NCBI GenBank assembly: GCA_934725535.1
Contig: CAKVBV010000004.1
Location: 1 to 58,762 of the forward strand
Direction: 5' to 3'
Origin: an uncultured Bacteroidales bacterium
Lineage (GTDB): Bacteria; Bacteroidota; Bacteroidia; Bacteroidales; Paludibacteraceae
DNA: 58,762 bases
Position numbers and translations under genes: made by a program
Shown: one piece after another, positions 28,646 through 38,566 of the stretch
Layout: every line of letters starts with the position of its first letter
Position numbering within the stretch: position 1 is the first letter of the stretch
Notes under the pieces: model-generated
What the model was told of the DNA's origin: nothing
Seen by the model: the letters and a program-made list of their open reading frames with translations, nothing else
Databases searched by the model: none

Positions 28646-29623
28646 ATGATAAAGACAACGCATTTCCGAATTTGTGTGATTGCCCTATGTGCAGGGCTTT
28701 TGTTTGCTGTGGATGCTGCTGCTGATTCACACTTTATTCGTGCGTCTGTGGATGGCGGGATTGCTGCTGAGTTTACACAACATGAGTGGCAGGATAAGAA
28801 GTGGCAAGAATATACCCCGGATGTGTATTCGCAGAGTTTGCAGGGGAGTGTTGGCGGTGTGGGGGCATTGGGTGTGGGTTATCGCTATGCACATAACGGT
28901 TTTCTGCTGGATATGGGTGTGGGGGTGGCATATACCTACCTCAAGAATGGCTTGCGGGATTCCACTTCGGCTGTAACGCTTGGGACTTATGAGAAGAATC
29001 CGAATATTGTGTTTGGTATAGAGGAGGATTATACGGAGCGTTATGATTATGCGCGTCGTCTGTCGGTGCAAGTGCCGATAATGGTCGGTGGCGAATGGCA
29101 ATGCTGGTACGCCTTGGGTGGTGTGAAAGTGAACATAGGGGTGGATTACAGATTGGAGGAGGAAAGACGAGTTACCCCTTATATGACGGGCGATATGTGG
29201 TGGGCAAAAGACCCTGTTACGGGAGTGCCAAATACGGATTTCTCTCCGGAGAACAGGATTAGTGTGGGCGACGGGCGTCAGCAATTGTCAACAGGTGTGC
29301 CGGACAAGATAGAGTACTCGAATGTGGATCCGACATTCGATGTGCGTTTGTGTGCCGAGTTCGGTTATCGTCTGAACTATCGCAACACCGCCCGCGGCTA
29401 CCATGGCAACGAGAGGCGTATGGACTACTATATAGGGGCTTTTGTGGAGTGCGGGGTGGTGTCGAAATCGGGGCTGGCACCACAAATAGCAGATGAGAAC
29501 AACAAGACCGTGAAGATACGGGGCGGCAATCTGTCCACGTATCTGCCGTTTGAGTTTGGCGTGCGCCTGACGGCTGTGTGGGAGATAAAGAAGAAGCCGG
29601 AGTGCCATTGCTGGAGAAAATAG
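28646..29623 (+). CDS. Outer membrane beta-barrel protein (free barrel, 325 aa)
   Basis: A signal peptide (about 1-26; RICVIALCAGLLFAVDAAADS) is followed by a barrel with IRASVDGGIAAEF, GVGALGVGYRYAHNGFLL, LSVQVPIMVGGEWQCWYALG, DYYIGAFVECGVVS and a last strand FGVRLTAVWEIKKKP. It is a family member of the free barrel at 13693 and of the barrels fused to OmpA. The lysine-rich end with CHCWRK mirrors the KKPCVFCRDN end of the other free barrel; both keep two cysteines there, so a disulfide or lipidation-independent anchoring is conceivable but unproven. It is the first gene of the plus operon, 30 nt before the next ATG. Confidence 0.85.
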   Translation: MIKTTHFRICVIALCAGLLFAVDAAADSHFIRASVDGGIAAEFTQHEWQDKKWQEYTPDVYSQSLQGSVGGVGALGVGYRYAHNGFLLDMGVGVAYTYLKNGLRDSTSAVTLGTYEKNPNIVFGIEEDYTERYDYARRLSVQVPIMVGGEWQCWYALGGVKVNIGVDYRLEEERRVTPYMTGDMWWAKDPVTGVPNTDFSPENRISVGDGRQQLSTGVPDKIEYSNVDPTFDVRLCAEFGYRLNYRNTARGYHGNERRMDYYIGAFVECGVVSKSGLAPQIADENNKTVKIRGGNLSTYLPFEFGVRLTAVWEIKKKPECHCWRK

Positions 29624-29653
29624 GAATAAGAAAAAGAAGAATCGGAATAACTT

Positions 29654-32005
29654 ATGAGGCGAATATCAGTCATAGTATTGCTGTTGTGTACTCTTCTAAT
29701 AGGAGTAGCGCAAAAACATATCACTACGAGTGATTTGCCCTATTTGTGTGACTTTGAGGACGATACGGAGAATGCCAACTGGGTGCTGAACCCTGGGATA
29801 GAGAAAATCATAACGGATAACCGTTGGGTAATTGGTTCTGCGTCGGCGAGCACAGGGAGTCATTCGCTGTATGTTTCTGCAGACGGTGGTCGTACGAATA
29901 CATATGTAGCGACCAATAATGTGCTGATAGCCTATCGTGATGTGTCGCTGGATAAGGGTAAGTATGATGTGGCTTTTGATTGGAAAGGGATGGGGCTGCA
30001 AGGGAATGGCTACTTGAAAGTGGTGTTCGAGTCGCGCGATGTCGCGAGTACCAAGTGTCTTGGTAACCATGTGGAGCCGGGGTGGGTGTCGTATGCTGTG
30101 TCTTGTATGGGGAGTGATAGTATGCTCAATGGACGGAATGCGTGGCAACATACCCAAACAACAATCACCGTTCCGCGTGCATTGGCAAATATGGAGGACA
30201 CGCGAATTTTGTTCGTATGGGTAAACAACAATGTAGAAGGTGGAGACTCTACTTCGGTGGCGATAGATAACTTTCAGTTGGCAAAAGCCTCTCCTGCTAA
30301 TTTGCCCTGCGATATGCGTATTGTAGCACAGAAAGGAAAGACTACAGTCAGTTGGAACGGACAGGCAGATTACTACGAGATTTGCTATAAGAGGAAAGGT
30401 GATGAAGTGTTTGTGCATGAAAGTACAGATTCTACATCTTTCAGTCTGCAAATGAATGAGCATGCCTATGGTGTTTATGAAGTTTGGGTGCGAGGAGTTT
30501 ATGGAAACGAAAGGACAGTATATGCAGTTTGCCCCGTGGTATGCCACTACGGACAGGTGAGCATTGATGCTTTGAATATGCCCAATGCTACATACGAGTT
30601 TGGCTGGTGGAAGAAAGAGGAAATACAGAAGGCCATCAATGGTAATAAACGGGTGGACTATGGTTGTGAAGACGGTGCAAGTCGCTATACGGTTCATTAT
30701 GATACCACAGAAACAGACCCGCGTACAGCGATGCAGCAAAACGGTAAGGCGATGGCGTTGCGTACTATACCGCAGGGGGAAATCGGTTCTGCGCGAGTGG
30801 GCGGATGGAATATGAAAGATTTTGTGAATAACTATTCGTCGATTACCTATCATTATAATGTGATGTCGGAAGAAGAGTCTTTGCTGTTAATCCGATATGC
30901 AATAGTAATGTCTTATGCTTCCAGTCATCAGAATAGGCCGTGGACATATCCGTGGTTCGAGATAGAGATAAAGGATGTATACGGGAAAGTAATACCTGCC
31001 GGGCAATCCGTGTTCAGAGTTCCGGCACGCAGTGATTGGAGTGATGCTTTGGTACGAGCAACATGGAATGAGGTAGGGGATGGAGCAATTACCGTTCTTT
31101 GGCGCGATTGGCATACATGGGCTGTGGATTTGTCGGATTACGTAGGGCAAGAACTGAACATAACACTCACTGCCGCTCAATGCAATGAGGGCGGATGCTA
31201 TGCTTATGTTTACTATACAATGGATTGCGTGTCCGAACAGATAAATGGGGTATATTGTGGAGATGCACAAGAGGTGAGATATACTGCTCCGGAAGGATTT
31301 GCATATCGTTGGTATTCCAAAAATGCTCCTGACAAGATATTGAGTACGGAACGTGTGTTTGCGGCACAACATGATGACAGTCAAGCATATATAGTGGAAA
31401 TAACAGACACATTGGATGTTCAACGACAATTTACGATGTCCACCTGTGCTTTGCGTACATGTCCTGTTCCTGTAGCGTCGTACAATGTGCGCAGTGAGGG
31501 GGGGGGGAATTATGTGCGTTTCACCAATACAAGCCATATTCGCACTATAGATGCACATACCGGTGATGTGGTAGAGAACTCTGCGTACGCTTTGGATAGT
31601 GTACGATGGGACTTTGGAGAACTGTCAGGTTTCTCGACAGTATGGGCTCCTGAAATAGAAATACCGGCAGCAGGAGGTTCTTATACAGTGGCTCTGACAG
31701 CCTTTGCCGGAGGATGTGACAGCACCACTTATATCAATGTGATTGTGCCATCTGTTCCGACTTCTGTGGATGATAAGACGGGGGATATGCCCGTTACCAC
31801 CCGTATAGTGCGACAAGGTGAGATGCTGACGGTGTCTATACAACAGACATCTATGTATGCATGGTATGCTATGACAGGACAATGTGTCGCTGCAGGGGTT
31901 GTCAAGGTGATGCAACCCATAATAACTCCGCAAGAAGTAGGGTGGTATATATTAAGAATATATAACTCGGAGGAATGTATTACGGAAAAGGTAATAGTGC
32001 AATAA
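29654..32005 (+). CDS. T9SS-exported surface protein, short family member with G10 tract (783 aa)
   Basis: A signal peptide (about 1-19, LLIGVAQ) is followed by an N-terminal jelly-roll (LCDFEDDTENANWVLNPG, SVAIDNFQLA), a fibronectin-III-like domain and the second sandwich (TDPRT, GEIGSARVGGW, WRDWHTWAVDLSDYVGQ near 482). Next are an Ig-like domain (AYRWYSKNAPD), a PKD-like domain (RWDFGELSG) and a sorting-like C-terminus (about 710-783; AWYAMTGQC, EVGWYILRIYN, KVIVQ). Unlike its four paralogues it lacks the pair of GCDSI repeats and the WYKNG Ig domain. The first 60 codons are strongly similar in DNA to the next gene, indicating tandem duplication. A run of ten G (31498-31507) falls at codons 615-618. 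The next gene starts 6 nt after the stop. Confidence 0.87.
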   Translation: MRRISVIVLLLCTLLIGVAQKHITTSDLPYLCDFEDDTENANWVLNPGIEKIITDNRWVIGSASASTGSHSLYVSADGGRTNTYVATNNVLIAYRDVSLDKGKYDVAFDWKGMGLQGNGYLKVVFESRDVASTKCLGNHVEPGWVSYAVSCMGSDSMLNGRNAWQHTQTTITVPRALANMEDTRILFVWVNNNVEGGDSTSVAIDNFQLAKASPANLPCDMRIVAQKGKTTVSWNGQADYYEICYKRKGDEVFVHESTDSTSFSLQMNEHAYGVYEVWVRGVYGNERTVYAVCPVVCHYGQVSIDALNMPNATYEFGWWKKEEIQKAINGNKRVDYGCEDGASRYTVHYDTTETDPRTAMQQNGKAMALRTIPQGEIGSARVGGWNMKDFVNNYSSITYHYNVMSEEESLLLIRYAIVMSYASSHQNRPWTYPWFEIEIKDVYGKVIPAGQSVFRVPARSDWSDALVRATWNEVGDGAITVLWRDWHTWAVDLSDYVGQELNITLTAAQCNEGGCYAYVYYTMDCVSEQINGVYCGDAQEVRYTAPEGFAYRWYSKNAPDKILSTERVFAAQHDDSQAYIVEITDTLDVQRQFTMSTCALRTCPVPVASYNVRSEGGGNYVRFTNTSHIRTIDAHTGDVVENSAYALDSVRWDFGELSGFSTVWAPEIEIPAAGGSYTVALTAFAGGCDSTTYINVIVPSVPTSVDDKTGDMPVTTRIVRQGEMLTVSIQQTSMYAWYAMTGQCVAAGVVKVMQPIITPQEVGWYILRIYNSEECITEKVIVQ
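31498..31507 (+). repeat. Homopolymeric G10 tract inside a coding region
   Basis: Ten G residues encode the end of Glu615 and Gly616-618. Gain or loss of one G would bring a stop within about 15-20 codons (TGA or TAG respectively) and would remove the C-terminal sorting domain. It is a candidate slipped-strand site. Confidence 0.8.
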
Positions 32006-32011
32006 TAACTT

Positions 32012-35000
32012 ATGAAGTGTAGATTAGTCATAGTATCATTGTTGTGCACTCTTATGGGAGTGGCACAGAACCGTATAACCACGAGCGATTTGCCCTATTT
32101 GTGCGACTTTGAGGACGATACGGAGAATGCCAATTGGGTATTGAACCCGGGTATAGAGAAAATCACTACGCCCAACCAATGGGTAATAGGAGCGGCAACA
32201 TCATATACAGGTGAGAAATCAATGTATGTGTCGCGTGACGGCGGCATCACGACCGCCTATGCCGATACAAACAATGTGCTGATAGCTTACCGCGACATCT
32301 CACTTGACCGTGGACAATACGATGTGGCATTCGACTGGAAAGGTGTAGGAAATAAGGGCGATGGTTATCTGAAAGTGGTGTTTGAGTCACGTGCGACGGC
32401 TGACATCAAGTGCCAGCCCAATAATGTGGAGCCGAGTTGGGTGTCGTATGCCGTACCCTGTATGGGAACGAATACCCGATTGAATGGTGAAGACCGTTGG
32501 CAGCATGTGCAGGCGACTTTTACGGTACCTCGTTCAATAGCCAATATGCAGGATACGCGTGTGCTGTTTGTGTGGGTGAATAGTGCGGTTACAGTGAAAG
32601 ACCCCACATCTGTGGCAATAGACAATTTCCAATTGGCTAAAGCATCGCCTACAGGGTACCCCGCAGACATACACGTATCCACCTATATGCGTACAGCCAC
32701 TATCAGTTGGACGGGCAATGCGGACGGCTATGAGGTGCTGTATCGCAAAAAGAATGAGGAGACATTCAAATCAATAACCACCGATACTACAGCGGTGGAT
32801 TTGATAATACCGGAACGTGACTATGGAGCGTATGAGTTTTGGATATGCTGTATCAATGGTACGGATAAGTCGGTATATACCATATTTCCTACGGTATATA
32901 TATACAGGACGGACTGCTTTGACGCGCTTAATATGTACAATGCTACATTTGAATGGGGAACATGGAAAGGAACCAACAAGACGGTGGGCGGACGCGACAA
33001 AATAGATTATGGTCCTGATGATTCGTACAGCCGCCATACCACGCACTTTGATACTACGGAGATAGACCCGCGTACGATTACGGTTGTGGATAAGATGGTG
33101 AATGGCAAAAAGGTGAAAGATACTATTTCCCTGCGTACCGTGCCGCAAGGTGAATACGGGTCGGTACGCATAGGCAACTGGCGAACGGGCAGCGAGTATG
33201 AGTCGATTACGTTCCGCTATATGGTGGAGGATACCAAACAGGCTCTGTTGTTGGTGCATTATGCTATTGTGTTGGAGAACCCGAACCACAATGCAACTGA
33301 CCAACCTCGCTTTACCTTGGAGATAAAAGATGCCAACGGAAAAGATATAGACCCCAAGTGCGGTAATGTGGATTTCCATGCTCCCACCGAAGCGGAATGG
33401 AAAGACCCTGAGGTTGATGCCCTATGGCATAAAACCAGTGGCGGATCTGTCAATTGGCAGGATTGGCGTACTGTGGGATTAAACTTGGAACAATATGTGG
33501 GGCAGGAATTGCAGTTGAAGTTTACATCCTACGACTGCGACCAGGGCGGGCACTATGGCTATGCCTATTTCACACTGCGTTGCTCGCGTAGCGATGTGGA
33601 TGGTATTCCGTGGGGCAACGACTCGCAGTCGCAAGAGTTTACGGCTCCCGAGGGACTGACGTATGCGTGGTTCAATGTGCTTGATACGCAATTCAAAGAT
33701 ACTGTCAGTACGGAACGTATATTTCAAATTCAGTCAGCCGATACGAACAAGTATGTGTGTCATGCTACGTATCCTACGAATCCAGATTGCGGGTTTGAGT
33801 TCACAGCGTGTGCCAAACCTCATAATCCTATAGCGGAGATACAATGGTGGTGGACCCCTCAGAGTTGTACTAACAGCATATTTGTGCGCAACGGTTGCCA
33901 CGTGGGGTTGAAGAATCAGGTTACCGGAGAGATTGAGCATAACTATTCCACCCACATGGACGAGTGCCGGTGGACGATGCCCGATGGCACTGTAGTGGAT
34001 AGTATGTACTATGATGGTTTTTCACTCCCCATTAAAGACGAGGGTGATACGCTCACGTATTCGCTGTGGGGAGGTATCTATGTAAACGATAGCCTGTTCC
34101 AAGACTCCACAACGGTTACCATTATAGTACCGCGCGTGGGACATGATACGGTTACGGCTATCGATACGACTGTCTGCTATGGAACGTATGTGGAGTTCCC
34201 TGTCGGTACGGGCAGACTGCGCGATGTAGAAGGAGACTATTACGAGGAGACGGTTTCCAAGGTTACGGGGTGCGATAGTACATCGTATATGCGGCTCAAT
34301 GTGATTATGCCGTTGGATACCCTGTTGGTGGATACGATATGTGCAGAAGGCAGATATTGGTTTGTGGATGAATGGGTGAACGAGACTGGTAATTATGTGA
34401 AGCATCTCCCGTGTATCTCTACAGGGTGCGACAGTATAGTAACGCTCGATTTGGTGAAGGCGGAACACCCTATACCCACCATTGTGGAGAAACATATATG
34501 CGGTGGTGTCGCGGGGGGCGATAACCTGATAATAGAGTTGTCTCATTCGGAGTGGGTGGATAGTTTCAAGGTGATAGTCCCGCATAATGAGCCTGAGGAA
34601 TTCCTGTATCAGTGTAGAGACAGTGTCGGTTTTAAGGCGATAATAGAACCCACACAGGTACGCGCCAACATATATCCTGTACAGTTGGTGTCGTATATGA
34701 CATGGTGCGATGCGTATGTAGTAACGGACACTTTCTATATCGACCTGTCGAGCAAGATTGTGCAGGTGCTGTCGGATGAGATGTATGCTATTCTAAATGC
34801 CGACCATAACGGAGGATATGATATCCGCTCTTACCAATGGTATAAGAATGGTGCTGCAATAGAAGGGGCTACCAAGTCCACCTATTTTGAAATGGATATG
34901 GACCTCGATGCAGTATATTACGTAGAAGTGGTGCTTACCGATGGTACAAAGTTGCGCGTATGTCCGTTCTCTCATAACTCGCTGACTCCTGTGGAGGAGG

Positions 35001-35242
35001 TGGTGGTATCGCCTGCTATGCAGCAGGATATGGCGTACACCATAGAGCGCGGTGCGACGGTAATACTGCCGACATCTGAGCCATCGGCGTATGCGTGGTA
35101 TTCATTGTCGGGACAATGTGTGGCACGCGGAGAGATAGCCGCGTATTCGGGGGTAGTATCAGCACCGCAGGAGAGCGGATGGTATATATTGCAGGTGCGT
35201 AGCGCATCGGAAAGTATGACCTGGCGGATTATAGTATTGTAA
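32012..35242 (+). CDS. T9SS-exported multidomain surface protein (1076 aa), family of five
   Basis: A signal peptide (about 1-18, GVAQN) is followed by a jelly-roll (LCDFEDDTENANWVLNPG, almost the same as the preceding gene), a fibronectin-III-like domain (TISWTGNADGYEVLYRKK) and the second sandwich (DPRT, GEYGSVRIGNW, WQDWRTVGLNLEQYVGQ near 483, GYAYFTLRC). An Ig-like domain (YAWFNVLD), two GCDS repeats (about 752, 805; SKVTGCDSTSY, ISTGCDSIVTL), an Ig-like domain (YQWYKNGAAIEGA, about 941) and a C-terminal sorting-like domain follow (about 1000-1076; AWYSLSGQC, ESGWYILQVRS, WRIIVL). It starts 6 nt after the previous stop and is therefore co-transcribed. The target is unknown. Confidence 0.87.
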   Translation: MKCRLVIVSLLCTLMGVAQNRITTSDLPYLCDFEDDTENANWVLNPGIEKITTPNQWVIGAATSYTGEKSMYVSRDGGITTAYADTNNVLIAYRDISLDRGQYDVAFDWKGVGNKGDGYLKVVFESRATADIKCQPNNVEPSWVSYAVPCMGTNTRLNGEDRWQHVQATFTVPRSIANMQDTRVLFVWVNSAVTVKDPTSVAIDNFQLAKASPTGYPADIHVSTYMRTATISWTGNADGYEVLYRKKNEETFKSITTDTTAVDLIIPERDYGAYEFWICCINGTDKSVYTIFPTVYIYRTDCFDALNMYNATFEWGTWKGTNKTVGGRDKIDYGPDDSYSRHTTHFDTTEIDPRTITVVDKMVNGKKVKDTISLRTVPQGEYGSVRIGNWRTGSEYESITFRYMVEDTKQALLLVHYAIVLENPNHNATDQPRFTLEIKDANGKDIDPKCGNVDFHAPTEAEWKDPEVDALWHKTSGGSVNWQDWRTVGLNLEQYVGQELQLKFTSYDCDQGGHYGYAYFTLRCSRSDVDGIPWGNDSQSQEFTAPEGLTYAWFNVLDTQFKDTVSTERIFQIQSADTNKYVCHATYPTNPDCGFEFTACAKPHNPIAEIQWWWTPQSCTNSIFVRNGCHVGLKNQVTGEIEHNYSTHMDECRWTMPDGTVVDSMYYDGFSLPIKDEGDTLTYSLWGGIYVNDSLFQDSTTVTIIVPRVGHDTVTAIDTTVCYGTYVEFPVGTGRLRDVEGDYYEETVSKVTGCDSTSYMRLNVIMPLDTLLVDTICAEGRYWFVDEWVNETGNYVKHLPCISTGCDSIVTLDLVKAEHPIPTIVEKHICGGVAGGDNLIIELSHSEWVDSFKVIVPHNEPEEFLYQCRDSVGFKAIIEPTQVRANIYPVQLVSYMTWCDAYVVTDTFYIDLSSKIVQVLSDEMYAILNADHNGGYDIRSYQWYKNGAAIEGATKSTYFEMDMDLDAVYYVEVVLTDGTKLRVCPFSHNSLTPVEEVVVSPAMQQDMAYTIERGATVILPTSEPSAYAWYSLSGQCVARGEIAAYSGVVSAPQESGWYILQVRSASESMTWRIIVL

Positions 35243-35270
35243 TACCATAAAAACATAACATAAATAGTAT

Positions 35271-38200
35271 ATGCGAAAATTATTCTACATCGTATCATTT
35301 TGTTTTTTGGCTGTTGCTTTGCCCGCAGTGGCCGACACGTATTATTTCTGTGATTTTGAGAATAACACAGAGAATGCCACGTGGCAGTTGAATACTCCTC
35401 GAAATCATAACTATGAATGGCCGCATCTGTGGTGTGTGGGGTCTGGTGCTGCAAAAGATGGCGAACGAGGGTTGTATGTGTCAACAGACAATGGTACGAC
35501 GGCCGGTTATCAGTCAGGAGAATCTCGAATAGTGATAGCTTGGCGCGAATTTGACAATTTGGAAGCCGGTCAGTATGATATTGCTATGGACTGGCGTAAT
35601 GTAGGAGATTCATTGCGTGCGGCTTTGTATGTGGCATTAGTGCCGGACGATGATCCGAATGACAAGACTACTGCTTCGAAGAACTATTTCGATGAGATGT
35701 GGTGCGGATTGGATGATAATGTCAATGTGTGTGGTTGGTTGGCGGATAATTTAGTTACCTTCACAAGTGGTGTAGATACAACTTCTCTGCTTTCGGGGTC
35801 GTCTGTATGGTCGCATGCAGTGGGCAAGGTTTCGGTGAAAGGCAATATCAAGTACCGTTTGGCATTGGCGTATGTGACAAGTGGTAACGCAGCGGTACGT
35901 AATCCGGGAGCATGCGTGGACAATATACAAATAGCACGCAATAATTGCGGTACTCCTACAGACTTGAAAGTGTCAGTATCCGGGCGTCAAGCCACTTTCA
36001 CATGGGCATCAAGTGCACAACAATTCAATATACGTTATTCTAAGCAAGGCTCTGATGAGGTGAAAGAGGTAATGGGGCTGAATACTCCTCGGTTTATTCA
36101 AACCCTTGAACATGGTGTGTATAATTTCTATATTCAGGTGGTTTGCAATGGTGAGACCAGTGTGTGGTACTCGTTCCCCATAGTGATTATATATGACTCA
36201 AAATGCTTCAATTATCTTGATTTGACAGGAGAGAATTGTTTTTATTCAGACAAAGTGGCAACAGTTGATGAAGGATTTGCTTATAATGAGAACTTGTTGA
36301 AACCAATGAAGATAGACAAAGGTTTTCAGTCGATGTATAGTCGGCATACCATTCACTATATGGAAGATGAGTTTGATACCCGCACCTATAATAGTATTGA
36401 TAGCAAGAAGCAGAAGGTGGAACCTCTGCGCACTATTCCCGAAGGCGAGATAGCATCGGTGCGCGTAGGCAGTTGGGAGCAGGCGGGTCATGTGGCGCGT
36501 ATTGCTTATGATTTTGTGGTGGATACCACCGAGGCTTCGGTGTTGATGCTCAAGTATGCGCTTGTACTCCAAACTTCAGGGCACCCATTGGTGCAACGTC
36601 CGCGTTTTATATTGAAAGTGGTAGATGCTGATACGGGAAAAGAACTCAGCAAATGTACGACTGCCGATTTCTCCTCACAGACCGGTGGAGACGGGTGGAA
36701 TATCAATCATGTGAAAGGCGCAGACAAGGAGGATAGCAACGATATATGTTGGCGCGATTGGACCACGATAGGTATGAACCTGTCGGAGTACAACAATGCC
36801 CACATCCGCATCTTGCTGACTGTATATGGTTGTACGCAATCGTACCACTATGCGTATGCATACTTTACACTCAACTGCGCTTCGGGGCGTATAGAGGGAA
36901 TCAACTGTGGCGACAACCCCACCAATGAATTTATCGCTCCTGAAGGATTTGACTACCGCTGGTACTTGGCATCAGACCCGGATTCTACGTTGGGAACGGA
37001 GCGTGTATATCCCGTGAACTACGATGACGACCGTCTGTATATGGTGGACGTTACGTACAAGACCAATAAGGATTGTGGCTTTGCCTTGTCGGCATGTGCC
37101 ATTCCTCGCTATCCTGTGCCTGAAGCCACGTATGAGGTATATCAGAAAGACTGCAAGAACTACATCCGTTTTACCAACAAGAGCCACGTACGTACTAAGA
37201 ATATCCGTACGGGAGAGGTTACGGAGTATTCACCGTATTCGCTGGAGTCTATACTTTGGGACTTTGGAAATGCGGCTCCGCAAACCACAGAATGGGCACC
37301 GGAGATAGAACTGCCGGCAGAGGGAGGCAACTACCGTGTCGCACTGACAACCACAATCGGTTTGTGTGATACTACGGCATACTATGATATTGCTGTGCCT
37401 ACTATCACACCTGATACGGTAGTGGAAGCCCCGACAGGATTGTGCGAGGGTACTCCCTATACGTTTGATGAAGATCCATACTATTCGGATACGACCATCA
37501 TTGTGCAGGCAAAGAATATATACGGATGTGACAGTATCTATAAATTGATATTGCGTTTCAACCCCATTAAGCGTACGGAAATCTCCGAGACGATATTGGA
37601 GGGTACATCATATACCTTCAACGGCAAGCAATATACTGCAGCCGGAAAGTATGAGGCGACATTGACTTCGGCTGCAGGGTGCGACAGTATCGTTACGCTC
37701 AATCTGTCCATAGAGCCGTCACTGAAAGCGCACGTAACTTCAGTCTCTGCGCCCTGTGCAGGCGATGAGAACCACGACGGGGATGTTGCGTTTGATGTGG
37801 AGTTCGCTATTACGGCAGGGGTGGCTGACGAATGTCGTGTATCCTTCGCTGAGAAGGATAAGAATATGGGGTGGAAAGATGAGGTATTTACTTTTATCCC
37901 CGAATACAAGGTTGGAACTCATAAAATTGGCATATCCATACCCAAGAATGTAGTTCCGGGGTGGTATCCGTTCTATCTGCATTTTGACAGTAAGAATGTA
38001 GGTTCCTGCCGCGATACCGCTATGGTAGAGGTCCGCTATCCCGCATCGGTGATAGAAACGCGTTGGGGGGATGTGTTCGTGGTATCGCACAACGATGATT
38101 ACAAGGAGTATCAGTGGTACAAGAATGGTGAACCGATAGAGGGGGCAACCGGTGCCACGTATTTTGAAGACGGTATGGATGCAGGTACGACTTATACCGT

Positions 38201-38507
38201 TCGTATCACATTGGCTGACGGGACAGCGTTGTCTGTATGTCCGTTCACTATGGCGCAACTGACACCGGTGGAAGAGGTAAATGGTACTTCGGCATGGCAC
38301 AGCGGATATACCTATACTGTAGAGCGTGGCTCTGTGTTGCCTATATCTATGGAGGGAATATCGCACTATGAGTGGTATTCGCTGACAGGGCAACGTCTGC
38401 ATAGTAGCAGCGAAGAGGTAATTAGGGCTCCACAGGAGAGCGGCTGGTATATCCTCAAGATATTCACCAATACAGGTGAGGTGGTAAATCGCGTGATTGT
38501 ACTCTAA
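35271..38507 (+). CDS. T9SS-exported multidomain surface protein (1078 aa), family of five
   Basis: A signal peptide (about 1-21; CFLAVALPAVADT) is followed by a jelly-roll (YFCDFENNTENATWQLN, GACVDNIQIA), a fibronectin-III-like domain and the second sandwich (DTRT, GEIASVRVGSW, WRDWTTIGMNLSEYNN near 494, YAYAYFTLNC). An Ig-like domain (YRWYLASDPDS), a PKD-like domain (ILWDFGNAAP), two GCDSI repeats (about 753, 803), YQWYKNGEPIEGA (about 947) and a C-terminal domain (about 1005-1078; EWYSLTGQ, ESGWYILKIFT, NRVIVL) complete the order. The TPVEEV linker before the C-terminal domain and the QESGWYIL strand are nearly the same as in the preceding gene. It sits 28 nt downstream of that gene. Confidence 0.87.
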   Translation: MRKLFYIVSFCFLAVALPAVADTYYFCDFENNTENATWQLNTPRNHNYEWPHLWCVGSGAAKDGERGLYVSTDNGTTAGYQSGESRIVIAWREFDNLEAGQYDIAMDWRNVGDSLRAALYVALVPDDDPNDKTTASKNYFDEMWCGLDDNVNVCGWLADNLVTFTSGVDTTSLLSGSSVWSHAVGKVSVKGNIKYRLALAYVTSGNAAVRNPGACVDNIQIARNNCGTPTDLKVSVSGRQATFTWASSAQQFNIRYSKQGSDEVKEVMGLNTPRFIQTLEHGVYNFYIQVVCNGETSVWYSFPIVIIYDSKCFNYLDLTGENCFYSDKVATVDEGFAYNENLLKPMKIDKGFQSMYSRHTIHYMEDEFDTRTYNSIDSKKQKVEPLRTIPEGEIASVRVGSWEQAGHVARIAYDFVVDTTEASVLMLKYALVLQTSGHPLVQRPRFILKVVDADTGKELSKCTTADFSSQTGGDGWNINHVKGADKEDSNDICWRDWTTIGMNLSEYNNAHIRILLTVYGCTQSYHYAYAYFTLNCASGRIEGINCGDNPTNEFIAPEGFDYRWYLASDPDSTLGTERVYPVNYDDDRLYMVDVTYKTNKDCGFALSACAIPRYPVPEATYEVYQKDCKNYIRFTNKSHVRTKNIRTGEVTEYSPYSLESILWDFGNAAPQTTEWAPEIELPAEGGNYRVALTTTIGLCDTTAYYDIAVPTITPDTVVEAPTGLCEGTPYTFDEDPYYSDTTIIVQAKNIYGCDSIYKLILRFNPIKRTEISETILEGTSYTFNGKQYTAAGKYEATLTSAAGCDSIVTLNLSIEPSLKAHVTSVSAPCAGDENHDGDVAFDVEFAITAGVADECRVSFAEKDKNMGWKDEVFTFIPEYKVGTHKIGISIPKNVVPGWYPFYLHFDSKNVGSCRDTAMVEVRYPASVIETRWGDVFVVSHNDDYKEYQWYKNGEPIEGATGATYFEDGMDAGTTYTVRITLADGTALSVCPFTMAQLTPVEEVNGTSAWHSGYTYTVERGSVLPISMEGISHYEWYSLTGQRLHSSSEEVIRAPQESGWYILKIFTNTGEVVNRVIVL

Positions 38508-38566
38508 AAAAGAGGTATAATGATACTAAGAATCTATTATATTGTTTAACTTAAAAAGAATTGCTT

